Shown here: piece by piece, positions 8,369 through 17,052 of the stretch | How positions within the stretch are numbered: position 1 is the first letter of the stretch | Layout of the letters: each line of letters begins with the position of its first letter | Origin: Rivularia sp. PCC 7116 | GTDB taxonomy: Bacteria; Cyanobacteriota; Cyanobacteriia; Cyanobacteriales; Nostocaceae | Length of the DNA stretch: 64,000 nt | Reading direction: 5' to 3' | NCBI RefSeq assembly: GCF_000316665.1 | Contig: NC_019678.1 | Location: 1,798,001 to 1,862,000 of the forward strand | Translations under genes and position numbers: made by a program | Notes under the pieces: model-generated | What the model was told of the DNA's origin: nothing | What the model saw: only the letters and a program-made list of their open reading frames with translations | Database searches by the model: none

Positions 8369-9280
8369 TTATTGTAAAAATTTATCAAAAGTTTCCCTAT
8401 CTGGTAGGGAAGGCTGTGCGCCGGATTTGGTTGCAGCTAAGGCACCTGCCGCACTACCCCAAACGATGGCTTTACGTAAGGAAAATCCTTGGGAAATTGC
8501 TGCGGCTAATCCTCCGTTGAAAGCGTCTCCGGCGGCTGTGGTGTCAACTGTTTTTACGGAAAAAGCTGGTGTGAAGAAGCTTTCTGCTGCTGTAGAGCAA
8601 TAAACGCCTTTGGCACCGAGTTTTACAACTGCACATTTCACGCCTTTTTGCAATAAAACTTCTGCTGCTTTTTTGGCTGAATCTTCTCCATTTACCGGAA
8701 AACCTACTAGTTGAGCGGCTTCAACTTCATTCGGTGTCAGGATATCTACTAAGGGGTAAAGTTCTTCTGGTAACTCTTTTTGTGCTGGTGCTGGATCGAG
8801 AATTACCTTAACTCCGGCTTTTTTTGCTTCCTTGGCTGCTGCAATAACAGAAGATATCGGAATTTCTAATTGTAATAGAAGTGCTTTTTTCCCCGGTAAT
8901 AGCTGCGATAATCTTTCGACATCTTCTAAATTTACCCGCTCATTAGCACCGGGAATAACTACGATTTGATTTTCACCGGCATCATCTACATTAATAATTG
9001 CTACACCAGAGCTTGCTGTTTCATCGACAAACACATTATCTGTTTTGACACCGGCAGCTTGTAGATAATTAATAAGTTCCTCGCTAAAACTTTTTTTGCC
9101 GACACGTCCAATAATTTCGGTAGGAATGCCTAACTTTGCGATCGCAACTGCTTGATTAGCACCTTTACCGCCCGGTGCTTGAAAAAAATCGTGCCCTAAC
9201 AGCGTTTCTCCAGCAGTCGGTAAACGGGGTGCTGTTGCTACCAAATCTATATTAATGCTACCAAAGACGATAATAGACAT
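8369..9280 (-). CDS. rbsK: Ribokinase
   Basis: 303 residues, typical of PfkB-family ribokinases. The first PfkB signature (GGKGANQAVAIAKLG, near residues 38-52) and the C-terminal ATP/anion-hole signature with the catalytic Asp (DTTAAGDAFNGGLAAA) are both intact. It phosphorylates D-ribose to ribose 5-phosphate in the cytoplasm. The likely source of ribose is the nucleoside hydrolase in the same neighbourhood; no ribose-specific transporter is adjacent. The spacer upstream is filled with TTGGTAA tandem repeats. Confidence 0.92.
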   Translation of the reverse strand: MSIIVFGSINIDLVATAPRLPTAGETLLGHDFFQAPGGKGANQAVAIAKLGIPTEIIGRVGKKSFSEELINYLQAAGVKTDNVFVDETASSGVAIINVDDAGENQIVVIPGANERVNLEDVERLSQLLPGKKALLLQLEIPISSVIAAAKEAKKAGVKVILDPAPAQKELPEELYPLVDILTPNEVEAAQLVGFPVNGEDSAKKAAEVLLQKGVKCAVVKLGAKGVYCSTAAESFFTPAFSVKTVDTTAAGDAFNGGLAAAISQGFSLRKAIVWGSAAGALAATKSGAQPSLPDRETFDKFLQ

Positions 9281-9649
9281 GACGATTTTCGAGTGGGTAA
9301 TTGGTAATAGGTATTTGGTAATTGGTAATTGGTAATTGGTAATTGGTAATTGGTAATTAGTTAACTCTTAACTACTCACTGCTCACTGTTCACTGTTCAC
9401 TGTTTCCCCCTCTTCCTTCCCCATTTCCCGATTCCAAAACTTGGGAACTTTAGAATATCAGCTATTGTCAATAAAACGAGATTCTACGCTCTGCAATCCA
9501 TCAGTCTATCATCTTTTAAGTCTGCTACAACTGATTGTAATTATTTATCTAGTTTTTTCGCTATCTAAAGGTAGAATAGTTAATCGTTTCGTCTTCAATT
9601 TCCCGTACCTTACCCTTAATACTTCAAATTGTAATCATAGATTAAACAC
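9281..9649. repeat. Spacer with TTGGTAA and CACTGTT tandem repeats
   Basis: Between ribokinase and the next gene. Bases 9297-9360 are about eight tandem copies of TTGGTAA/TTGGTAAT, and 9375-9404 hold repeated CACTGCTCACTGTTCACTG-type units. The remainder (9420-9649) has no supported gene. Confidence 0.8.
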
Positions 9650-10636
9650 ATGAAAAAAATATTCTTAGCTAGTTCAATTTTTCTAGTTTTTGCTGGATGG
9701 GGATTGGAGCAAAATTTAAGAAGCGTCAATGCACAAACTGCTTCTTCTGTAGTTATTCAAACTCAAAAGCAAGCTACTAAAACTCAAGCTGCGAAAGTAC
9801 CTCAATTAAAAGTTATTAGTACGGGAACTGGTAATAAAGAAGAATTACGTTTTACACCAAAGGTTGGTACCAAGCAAACTATAAATGTCACTTTGAATAA
9901 GGACACTTTGATGTCTATTGGTGACTTTAAAATGCCCAGAGCAAAGTTACCAGCTTATCTGATTACTTTAGATTCTACCGTTACTAAAGTAGATTCTAAT
10001 GGAGACATTTCTTACGATATTGCTTATTCTAATGTCAAAATTAAAGGTGATGCTCAAACTCGTCCGGAACTAATCCGAGTTATTAGCAAACAAATAGGAC
10101 AATTAGAAAATTTTAGCGCTTCTGCTGTAATTGATAATCAAGGAAGAACGAAAAAACTTAATTACGCAATTCCTAAAACAGTAGATGTAAATATCAAATT
10201 TCTTGTAGAACAGTTAGCTAATTCTTTACAACAATTATCTTCTCCGCTTCCAGAAGAAGCTGTAGGAACTGGTGCAAAATGGCAGGTTCTTTCCGATACT
10301 AGTATCAACGGAATTAATCTGAATCAAACTACTACTTATGAATTAGTAAATATTAAAGATGGTGTTGCTAGTTTAAACGTTAATTTGCAGCAACAAGAAA
10401 AATCTACTCAAGTAATTGATTATCCTGGATTACCTTTAGACGGTATTTTGACTCTACAAACTTTTAGAGGTAAAGCCCAAGGGAAAGCTACAATTGACCT
10501 CGATAAAGTAATGCCAATTAGTTCTCAACTTTCCTTACTTGCTGACAGTAAATATATCGGTAAAAATATCAATACTTTGGAAGAAACACCTTTGATTTCT
10601 ACATTAAAAGTGGATTTGAATATTCAGGGTAAATAG
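9650..10636 (+). CDS. Secreted protein of unknown function (DUF6263-like)
   Basis: 328 residues. The N-terminus is a signal peptide (MKKIFLASSIFLVFAGWG, likely cleavage near VNAQT), so the protein is exported. The remainder is beta-rich with a repeated pattern typical of DUF6263-like proteins: LRFTPKVGTKQTINVTL at the start of the mature region, an ENFSASAVIDNQGR segment and a WQVLSD...YELVNIKDGVASLNV segment. No catalytic motif is visible. A strong terminator follows, so it is probably monocistronic. Family assignment is tentative. Confidence 0.75.
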   Translation: MKKIFLASSIFLVFAGWGLEQNLRSVNAQTASSVVIQTQKQATKTQAAKVPQLKVISTGTGNKEELRFTPKVGTKQTINVTLNKDTLMSIGDFKMPRAKLPAYLITLDSTVTKVDSNGDISYDIAYSNVKIKGDAQTRPELIRVISKQIGQLENFSASAVIDNQGRTKKLNYAIPKTVDVNIKFLVEQLANSLQQLSSPLPEEAVGTGAKWQVLSDTSINGINLNQTTTYELVNIKDGVASLNVNLQQQEKSTQVIDYPGLPLDGILTLQTFRGKAQGKATIDLDKVMPISSQLSLLADSKYIGKNINTLEETPLISTLKVDLNIQGK

Positions 10637-10672
10637 ATAATTGTTGATTGGGTATTTTTGATATAAATATAG

Positions 10673-10700
10673 AGACGTTGCAGTGCAGCGTCTTTTTTTT
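10673..10700 (+). terminator. Rho-independent terminator
   Basis: A 9-bp stem (AGACGTTGC / GCAGCGTCT, one G-U) with a 3-base loop and a run of eight T, 36 bases after the stop of the secreted protein gene. One of the clearest intrinsic terminators in the window. Confidence 0.9.
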
Positions 10701-11261
10701 GCCTTAACATTAATTCTGAAGGGTATATAGTAATTAAAGTATTTTCTAACCCCTCTACCTGTTATTTTTCCTCCCTAATACAACCTATAAAAACGGCTGT
10801 AAATGATATTTTTATAAAAGACGACGCGCTCGATAATTTTATTCACTAAATTATGAATCTTGATAAAAATATAATTATCCTACAATAATTTTCTGAATTT
10901 ATATATTTTTATCGCTTAAATAAACCTCTAATAATTAGCAAAATATTTATTGAATATTTATCAAGCATCACTGAAAAAAATATGTGAGTTTTAGCTGATA
11001 AATTAACTATTCATTCAAAGCGTCTTAAATAAATACCCTGATATCGGTCTAAAATAGCTGCGTTAGAATAAAATAGCTAAAAAGAACTAAAATAAAATTT
11101 ATCAATTAAAACCGCGTTTCAATATTTATAACAATTAATTCCACATTTTGTATCTTTTATTATTGCAGCAACTAATAATATTCTTAATAATATAATTCGG
11201 CAAATAGGTATATATCAACTTTCCGATCAATACAAATTAATATACAGGGAGAACTACAAAA
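10701..11261. other. AT-rich intergenic region upstream of the patatin gene
   Basis: About 560 bases, very AT-rich, with no supported gene or gene remnant. A GGGAG ribosome-binding sequence at 11248-11252 precedes the patatin ATG by nine bases. Confidence 0.5.
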
Positions 11262-12449
11262 ATGCCTTTTCGCATATTAAGTCTAGATGGTGGAGGGGTT
11301 AGGGGAATTGTTGCAGCAAAAATGTTGGCAAATATCGAAAAGCAAATTAATTGTCCTTTAAACCAGTACTTTGATTTAATTGTAGGAACTTCTACAGGTT
11401 CTATTGTCGCGGCTGGCATCGCAACGGGACGTAATTGTGAAGATATCGTCGATTTTTTTCAGAATAAAAGCTCAAGTATTTTTCCCTATCAAAGCCTTTT
11501 TTCTGCAAAAAGAATTCCTCTACTATTAAAATACGGTATATCTGCTCCAAAATATTCCGATAATAATTTAATTCAAGTTTTACAAGGCGTTTTTGGAGAA
11601 ACAAGACTGTTTGATATTGCAACTTCTCCAAGATTATTAGTAGTATCCTACGACACTATTGAACGCAATCCGATTATTTTTAAAAGCTGGCGACCTGACA
11701 AACCATATGGTAACGTTCCTCTATGGGAAGTATGTGTTTCATCCGCGTCGGCTCCCACTTATTTCCCCGCACATAAATTAGATAAAAGAGTTATTGGCAA
11801 CGTTAAAGACGCGAGTATAAATACTATTATTTTTAGCGATAAAGAATCTACCGTAGATGCTGTATATGAAAATGCTGAAATTAGAATTACCGACGGTAGA
11901 GGTAGCGGACAAACTCGGACTATTAAAAATTATATTGGCACTATTAGAAAAGCAACCGTAAACCCTGCTTGGGATAGAATTCCCGATAAATCATCTACTT
12001 ATTCAATTAAAACTATATATTCCGCAATTGATGGTGGAGTCGCTGCCAATAATCCTTCTAGTTGCGGTATTGCTGAAGCATTACGCTGCGGTTATTCACC
12101 CAAAGATATTAGCGTACTTTCCATAGGCACTGGAGATAGAACTCGAATTATCCCTTTTGAAAAAGCACAAACTTGGGGTTTATTTGAATGGGCACGTCCA
12201 ATTGTTGGCGTATTGTTTGATGCTTCTTCCGATGTTTACGAGTACATCAGCAAGCAAATAGTTCACGAACAAATTGTACGCTTACAATTTAAGCTTGATA
12301 AGCATTTAACTGGTAAACGTTTAAGCGATGATTTAGACGATGCAACTGAAGAAAATATCAATAATTTAATAGAAGCCGCAGATGCCTATATGAATCTACC
12401 AGAAGTTAAAGCGAAGTTGGATAAGTTTTTGCGAACTGGTAATGGGTAA
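11262..12449 (+). CDS. Patatin-like phospholipase with inserted beta module
   Basis: 395 residues. All patatin elements are present: the oxyanion-hole motif DGGGVRGI (residues 9-16), the nucleophile elbow GTSTG (Ser44) and the catalytic Asp in DGGVAANNP (Asp257), so a Ser-Asp dyad lipid acyl hydrolase is expected. Between SASAPTYFPAHK and the Asp motif lie about 75 extra residues (~177-251) with EIRITDGRGSGQTRTIKNY and ATVNPAWDRIPDKSSTY. This pattern is familiar from beta-rich repeats of phage structural proteins and looks like an inserted domain. There is no signal peptide and no CD-NTase or other defence gene next door. The last codons and the stop run into a TTGGTAA-type repeat. Confidence 0.92.
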   Translation: MPFRILSLDGGGVRGIVAAKMLANIEKQINCPLNQYFDLIVGTSTGSIVAAGIATGRNCEDIVDFFQNKSSSIFPYQSLFSAKRIPLLLKYGISAPKYSDNNLIQVLQGVFGETRLFDIATSPRLLVVSYDTIERNPIIFKSWRPDKPYGNVPLWEVCVSSASAPTYFPAHKLDKRVIGNVKDASINTIIFSDKESTVDAVYENAEIRITDGRGSGQTRTIKNYIGTIRKATVNPAWDRIPDKSSTYSIKTIYSAIDGGVAANNPSSCGIAEALRCGYSPKDISVLSIGTGDRTRIIPFEKAQTWGLFEWARPIVGVLFDASSDVYEYISKQIVHEQIVRLQFKLDKHLTGKRLSDDLDDATEENINNLIEAADAYMNLPEVKAKLDKFLRTGNG

Positions 12450-12610
12450 TTGGTAATTGGTAATTGGGCATGGGGCATAGGGCATAGGGCATGGGGCATG
12501 GGGCATTTTTAGGAGTTGGGTTTCAGGGGAAGAGGGGTGAGAAAAAAGGAATTATCAAAATCTGCTCACTGCTCATTGTTCACTGTTCACTGTTCCCTGC
12601 TCACTGTTCA
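12438..12610. repeat. Dispersed short tandem repeats (TTGGTAA, GGGCATG, CACTGTT)
   Basis: Three repeat types follow each other: TTGGTAA units at 12438-12468, overlapping the stop of the patatin gene; GGGCATGG/GGGCATAG units to about 12506; and CTGCTCACTGTTCAC-type units at 12562-12610, running up to the end of the ABC ATPase gene. Confidence 0.8.
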
Positions 12611-13681
12611 CCGTAAAGCATCCCCTGACTCAACATCAAACCAGTGAATATTCTCTGGAGGTAGAGCAAGGGTAATTTCTTCGTTATCCCAATTTTGGTC
12701 TGGAGGCAATAAAGCACGTATAGTCGGTGATTCTGTTTGAGAACTAGCAACATGTACGCTGACTAATTTGTACATTCCTAAATTTTCTACCAGATAAACT
12801 CTTCCTTTCACGATTTGCGTATCTTCTGGTAACGCAACGCGAACGTGTTCGGGACGAATACCTAAAACAATTTGCGGTGGTGAAGTGGAAAATTTTGGAA
12901 AAGTAACGGAAAAATCTCCCAGCATGGCGCTGTTTCCTTTACAGGGTAAGGTAAGCAAATTCATCTGAGGGCTGCCCACAAAACCAGCTACAAATAAATT
13001 AGCAGGATGATTATAAATATCTGCTGGCGGTGCAAGTTGCTGTACGTAACCGTTATTTAGTACAGCGACTTTAGAAGAAAGCGTCATCGCTTCGGTTTGG
13101 TCGTGGGTAACATAAACTACCGGCGCTTTTTGTGCTGCGAATATCTGCTTGATATCGGCTCGCACTCTTTCGCGCAATAGTGCATCAAGGTTACTCAAAG
13201 GTTCATCTAATAAATAAGCTTCAGCTTTACGTACCAAAGCTCTACCCACTGCAACACGCTGTCTTTGCCCCCCAGAAAGTTGTCCTGGTTTGCGTTGAAA
13301 TAACTCCTCTAAACCCAGAAGCGCTGCCACTTCTGTAACTCGGGATTGAATTTCTCCAATGGGTACTTTTTTCAACTTTAATCCCGAAGCCAGATTTTCC
13401 TGTACTGTCATATGGGGGTATAAAGCGTAACTTTGGAACACCATCGCCATGTTGCGATCGCCTGCGCGTTTATGGGTGATATCTTCCTTACCCAAAAATA
13501 TTTTTCCTTTGGTAACTTCTTCTAAACCCGCAATCATTCTTAAGGTTGTAGATTTACCGCAACCGCTTGGTCCTAATAACGTCAGAAATTCGCTATCATC
13601 CACTGATAAGCTAATATCCTTAACCGGAATAACTTTTGGAGAAAAGGTTTTGTTTAAGTTTTTAAGTTGAAGTATGGCCAT
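12608..13681 (-). CDS. Sugar ABC transporter ATP-binding protein (MalK/UgpC type)
   Basis: 357 residues. The N-terminal ATPase domain has Walker A (GPSGCGKST, residues 37-45), Q-loop, signature LSGGQRQR, Walker B YLLDEPLSNLD and the H-loop (VYVTHDQTEA). The C-terminal ~120 residues form the OB-fold regulatory domain of MalK/UgpC-type ATPases (VLGIRPEHVRVALPE). It would power import of an oligosaccharide or polyol with the two permeases and the binding protein encoded next to it on the same strand. The substrate cannot be read from the sequence. Confidence 0.92.
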   Translation of the reverse strand: MAILQLKNLNKTFSPKVIPVKDISLSVDDSEFLTLLGPSGCGKSTTLRMIAGLEEVTKGKIFLGKEDITHKRAGDRNMAMVFQSYALYPHMTVQENLASGLKLKKVPIGEIQSRVTEVAALLGLEELFQRKPGQLSGGQRQRVAVGRALVRKAEAYLLDEPLSNLDALLRERVRADIKQIFAAQKAPVVYVTHDQTEAMTLSSKVAVLNNGYVQQLAPPADIYNHPANLFVAGFVGSPQMNLLTLPCKGNSAMLGDFSVTFPKFSTSPPQIVLGIRPEHVRVALPEDTQIVKGRVYLVENLGMYKLVSVHVASSQTESPTIRALLPPDQNWDNEEITLALPPENIHWFDVESGDALR

Positions 13682-13694
13682 GTTTTAATTGAGT

Positions 13695-13822
13695 TGGGAA
13701 TTGGGCATTGGGCATTGGGCATTGGGCATTGGTAATTGGTAATTGGTAATTGGGCATTGGGCATTGGGTAGATATTTTAAACTCCTAAAAACTAACAATT
13801 AAAAACTAACAACTAACAACTA
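13695..13822. repeat. GGGCATT/TTGGTAA/CTAACAA repeats between ABC genes
   Basis: Tandem GGGCATT units alternate with TTGGTAA units (13695-13770), then ACTAACAA-type units (13790-13822). They fill the spacer between the ATPase and the inner permease gene, which in most genomes would be tightly packed. Confidence 0.8.
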
Positions 13823-13824
13823 AC

Positions 13825-14661
13825 TCATCCTTTAACTGCCCCTGCGGTAAGCCCTTGGACAATTTTGCGCTGAAAAAATAGAACTAATAAAACTAGGGGT
13901 AATGTTCCTAAAACTGTAGCCGCAGCAATGGGACCATAAGGTATTTCAAAAGTTGATGCACCACTTAATTGGGCTGCTGCAACGGGAATTGTTTTCATAT
14001 CTTCGCGGGTAATAAATGTGAGTGCGAATATAAACTCATTCCATGCAAAAATAAATGTGAGAATTCCCGTTGTTACCAAAGCCGGGAGAGTCATTGGTAA
14101 AATAATTTGCGTTAGCGTTTGCCAGGTATTGTAGCCATCAACTCTTGCAGAATCTTCTAAATCTTTGGGTAATTGCTCGAAAAAGCTGCGTAAAACCAAA
14201 ATCGTTAGGGGTAAATTTATTGCCGTATAGGGAATTATTAACGCTAAATAATTATTACCTAAACGCAAAAATTGCACAATTTCTAATAACCCGAAAAATA
14301 GCAAAATTCCAGGAAAAAGCGTAACAACTAAAATACTCGCAAGAATAATATTTTGACCCTTCGGACGTAAACGAGCCAAAGCATAAGCAGCCGGGGCACC
14401 TATGCCCAAAGCAAAAGCTGTAGAAAGAATTGAAACAAAGGCACTATTTAATATATAACGCCAAAAAGGACGACGAAGAAATAACTCCGTATAATGGCTT
14501 AAAGTAAAGCGAGTTGGAAAGTAAATTGTAGGAAGTTTGGAAATATCTTCATTCAGCTTAAATGAAGTTAATAACTGCCATAAAGCCGGAGCCAAACTGA
14601 ATACAATAACAAAAATAATTGCCAACCACAGCAATATTTGTTTTAGAAGGTTTTTTTTCAT
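13825..14661 (-). CDS. Sugar ABC transporter permease (MalG/UgpE type)
   Basis: 278 residues with six predicted membrane helices, beginning with LLWLAIIFVIVFSLAPALWQLL. The cytoplasmic EAA loop that contacts the ATPase is visible as DLEDSARVDGYNTWQTL followed by TQIILPMTLP. It forms the translocation pore together with the MalF-type permease encoded upstream. The C-terminus (FQRKIVQGLTAGAVKG) is typical of the MalG class. Confidence 0.9.
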   Translation of the reverse strand: MKKNLLKQILLWLAIIFVIVFSLAPALWQLLTSFKLNEDISKLPTIYFPTRFTLSHYTELFLRRPFWRYILNSAFVSILSTAFALGIGAPAAYALARLRPKGQNIILASILVVTLFPGILLFFGLLEIVQFLRLGNNYLALIIPYTAINLPLTILVLRSFFEQLPKDLEDSARVDGYNTWQTLTQIILPMTLPALVTTGILTFIFAWNEFIFALTFITREDMKTIPVAAAQLSGASTFEIPYGPIAAATVLGTLPLVLLVLFFQRKIVQGLTAGAVKG

Positions 14662-14663
14662 AT

Positions 14664-14775
14664 TAGTAGTTATTAGTTAGTTGTTAGTTGTTAGTGGTTA
14701 GTGGTTAGTTTTTAGTTGTTAGGAGTTTAAAATATCTAACCAATGCCCGATGCCCGATGCCCAATGCCCAATACC
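14664..14775. repeat. TTAGTTG-type tandem repeats
   Basis: Repeated TTAGTTG/TTAGTGG units (14664-14722), then GCCCGAT/GCCCAAT units (14742-14772). These fill the whole spacer between the two permease genes. Confidence 0.8.
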
Positions 14776-14780
14776 TACTT

Positions 14781-15671
14781 TTAAGTACTTGTGCGAGATA
14801 CGCGCAGTAGTAAACTTGCAATAAAAACGGCGAAAATTAACAACGCAAAAGTTACTACAACCAAAGCTGCACCGTAACCAAAGTCTAAGTAGCGCATGAT
14901 AGTGGAGTAGATATAAAGCGATACCACTTCTGTTGCTCCTCCGGGACCACCACCTGTCATTACTGAAATCAAATCAAAGATTCCGAATGCTTGAGCAAAC
15001 CGAAATAAAACGGCTATCAAAATTTGTGGTATCAAAAGTGGCAGTGTTATTTGCCGGAAACTTTGCCAGGGGGTTGCTCCATCAATCGAATGCGCTTCAT
15101 ACAAATCGCTAGATATTGACTGCAAACCAGCTAACAGCAAAATACTGATAAAAGGCGTAGTTTTCCAGACATCAGCAAAAATAACTGCAACCATTGCTAA
15201 AGTTGGATCTCCTAGCCAGGTAATCCCGTTTTCAATAAAGCCTAATCGCAGCAAGATATCGTTTGCTACACCATATTGATCGTTAAAAATCCAAGCCCAA
15301 GCCAAACCAATTAAAGCAGTAGGTAAAGCCCAAGGCAAAATCGCGGTTGTTCGTACTAAACCACGTCCAAAAAACTGTTGATTTAATACCAAAGCGATTA
15401 TTAAACCTAATATCAATTCCGAAATTACCGAGGCGCTAGTAAATATAGTTGTGACTAGAAAGCTTTGCCAAAACCGCCCATCTCCTGCCATCCTGAGATA
15501 ATTATCAAAACCCGAAAACACAGGTTGCAATTGCGTTCCCAAATTTTCCGTAAACAAACTCAACCAAAAAGCACGAGCGATAGGATAGCCAAAAACCAAC
15601 AACAGCAACAGCATTGCTGGTAGTAATAAAATTAAAGCCGTTTTTTGTTCTCTACTCCGAATTGTTTCCAT
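14781..15671 (-). CDS. Sugar ABC transporter permease (MalF/UgpA type)
   Basis: 296 residues with about six membrane helices, the first being TALILLLPAMLLLLLVFGYP. The EAA loop reads DLYEAHSIDGATPWQSFRQI followed by TLPLLIP. Length and topology fit short UgpA-type permeases of CUT1 importers. It lies between the binding protein and the MalG-type permease on the same strand, making a full importer with the ATPase at 12608-13681. Confidence 0.9.
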   Translation of the reverse strand: METIRSREQKTALILLLPAMLLLLLVFGYPIARAFWLSLFTENLGTQLQPVFSGFDNYLRMAGDGRFWQSFLVTTIFTSASVISELILGLIIALVLNQQFFGRGLVRTTAILPWALPTALIGLAWAWIFNDQYGVANDILLRLGFIENGITWLGDPTLAMVAVIFADVWKTTPFISILLLAGLQSISSDLYEAHSIDGATPWQSFRQITLPLLIPQILIAVLFRFAQAFGIFDLISVMTGGGPGGATEVVSLYIYSTIMRYLDFGYGAALVVVTFALLIFAVFIASLLLRVSRTST

Positions 15672-15738
15672 AAAATCAGTGAACAGTTATCAGTGAACAG
15701 TGAGCAGTTAACATTACTCATTACTCATTACTCATTAC
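15672..15738. repeat. CAGTGAACAGT and ATTACTC tandem repeats
   Basis: Units of CAGTGAACAGT/CAGTGAGCAGT followed by four ATTACTC copies, between the permease and the solute-binding protein gene. The same CAGTGAACAGT unit appears inverted at 9375-9404 and 12562-12610. Confidence 0.8.
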
Positions 15739-17052
15739 TTATCTCCCTAATAACTGACGAGTTTCGGATGCTGCATTTTTCATCGCGACTTCGGGAGTGA
15801 TTCGATTTGTCAACGCGGCGGAAAGATAGCGTTGCAAAATGTCGGATACTTGAGCGTATTGAGCAATGGGTGGACGCAATACCGCTTTATCTACGACTTT
15901 CAATAATTCAGGATAATGGGGATATTTTGCGACAATTTGTGGATCTGTAAATAGCGATCGCCGACTGGGTACAAAACCGGCTTCTAAGATAAATTTTCGC
16001 TGTGCTGCTTCGGAAGTAAAATACTTGATTGCTTTCCAAGCTTCTTCGGGATGTTTGCTAGATTTGGATATTCCTAAAGCCCAACCTCCCAAACAAGCTC
16101 CGCTACTGCCATTTTTGGTATGTACCATCGGCTTGATAGCAATTTTACCGTCAACAGGTGAAGATTCTTTGTTTGCGAGAGGCCAAACATAAGGCCAATT
16201 TCTTAAAAAGACTGATTCCCCATTTTGAAATATTTGTCTTGTTTCTTCTTCTTGATATGTAGTTACTCCCGCAGGAGAAATTTCTGTTGGTTTAATGGTA
16301 TTTTTCAGAAATTCAATTGCTTCTATTGTTTGTGGTTTATCTAAACCTACTTCTAAGGTATCGGGGTTAACCCAATAACCACCAAAACCTTCAAGGATTT
16401 CCACAAACATCGCGGCTAATCCTTCGTATTGCTTTCCCTGCCAAACATAACCCCAATTGACGTTGGTTTTTTCTTGTAAACTTTGGGATATTTTGACTAA
16501 ATCATCGAAGCTTTCTGGAGGATTAAATCCAGCTTCTTTGAGTAAATCTTTTCGGTAATAAAGCATTCCCACATCGCTACGCATGGGAACCGCATATAGT
16601 TTACCTTTGTAACGTCGCCCTTCTACATCCTTTTGTGAAAATGCTGCTAATTCTTGTTTCGTAATTTTATCTGTCAAGTCCAATAGCCAACCAGCAGCGG
16701 CAAATTTTGGTGTCCAAATGACATCCATATTAATTAAGTCATAAGGAGAATCCCCCAATATAAAGGCAGAAGTATACATATTTTCTAATAAATCTGTAGC
16801 ATTCGGCCCTTCAATAATATTGATACGAATACCGGGATTTTCTACTTCAAAATCCTTAACTATCCCCTTCTTCCAAGGCTCGGCATCGGGGGCTGTCATC
16901 AGTAAATTTAACGTTACCGGCTCTTGCGTCTGGGCTGGCTTTACCGATAAAATCACCATCCCAAACACAACAATAAGGAATATTGCCAAAACTCTAAATC
17001 TAAGTTTTTGCAATACTTTTCTGAATTGGTTGATCGCTTCTAAATCCAACAT
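15739..17052 (-). CDS. Extracellular solute-binding protein of a sugar ABC transporter
   Basis: 437 residues. The N-terminus has a basic region and one hydrophobic segment (VLAIFLIVVFGMVILSV) ending near KPAQTQE; there is no lipobox Cys, so export with cleavage, or a membrane anchor, is more likely than a lipoprotein. The mature part matches the MalE-like class 1 binding-protein fold (VTLNLLMTAPDAEPWKKGIV, a GKLYAVPMRSDVGMLYYRKD hinge region, GGWALGISKSSKHPEEAW). It captures the substrate outside the plasma membrane and is first in its operon. Family clear, ligand unknown. Confidence 0.9.
   Translation of the reverse strand: MLDLEAINQFRKVLQKLRFRVLAIFLIVVFGMVILSVKPAQTQEPVTLNLLMTAPDAEPWKKGIVKDFEVENPGIRINIIEGPNATDLLENMYTSAFILGDSPYDLINMDVIWTPKFAAAGWLLDLTDKITKQELAAFSQKDVEGRRYKGKLYAVPMRSDVGMLYYRKDLLKEAGFNPPESFDDLVKISQSLQEKTNVNWGYVWQGKQYEGLAAMFVEILEGFGGYWVNPDTLEVGLDKPQTIEAIEFLKNTIKPTEISPAGVTTYQEEETRQIFQNGESVFLRNWPYVWPLANKESSPVDGKIAIKPMVHTKNGSSGACLGGWALGISKSSKHPEEAWKAIKYFTSEAAQRKFILEAGFVPSRRSLFTDPQIVAKYPHYPELLKVVDKAVLRPPIAQYAQVSDILQRYLSAALTNRITPEVAMKNAASETRQLLGR

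Noticed and set aside
9297-9404. CRISPR array suggested by repeated units
   Set aside because: Units are 7-8 bp with no spacers between them; they are short tandem repeats, and no cas genes are present in the window.
9441-9653. 70-codon open frame with TTG start between repeats and the secreted protein gene
   Set aside because: Starts in a repeat-flanked spacer, no ribosome-binding site, no protein-like pattern, and runs into the start of a well-supported gene.
11262-12449. Patatin as a CBASS (CapV-type) effector
   Set aside because: No cyclic-nucleotide synthase or ubiquitin-like partner genes lie next to it, so I describe it only as a patatin with an insertion.
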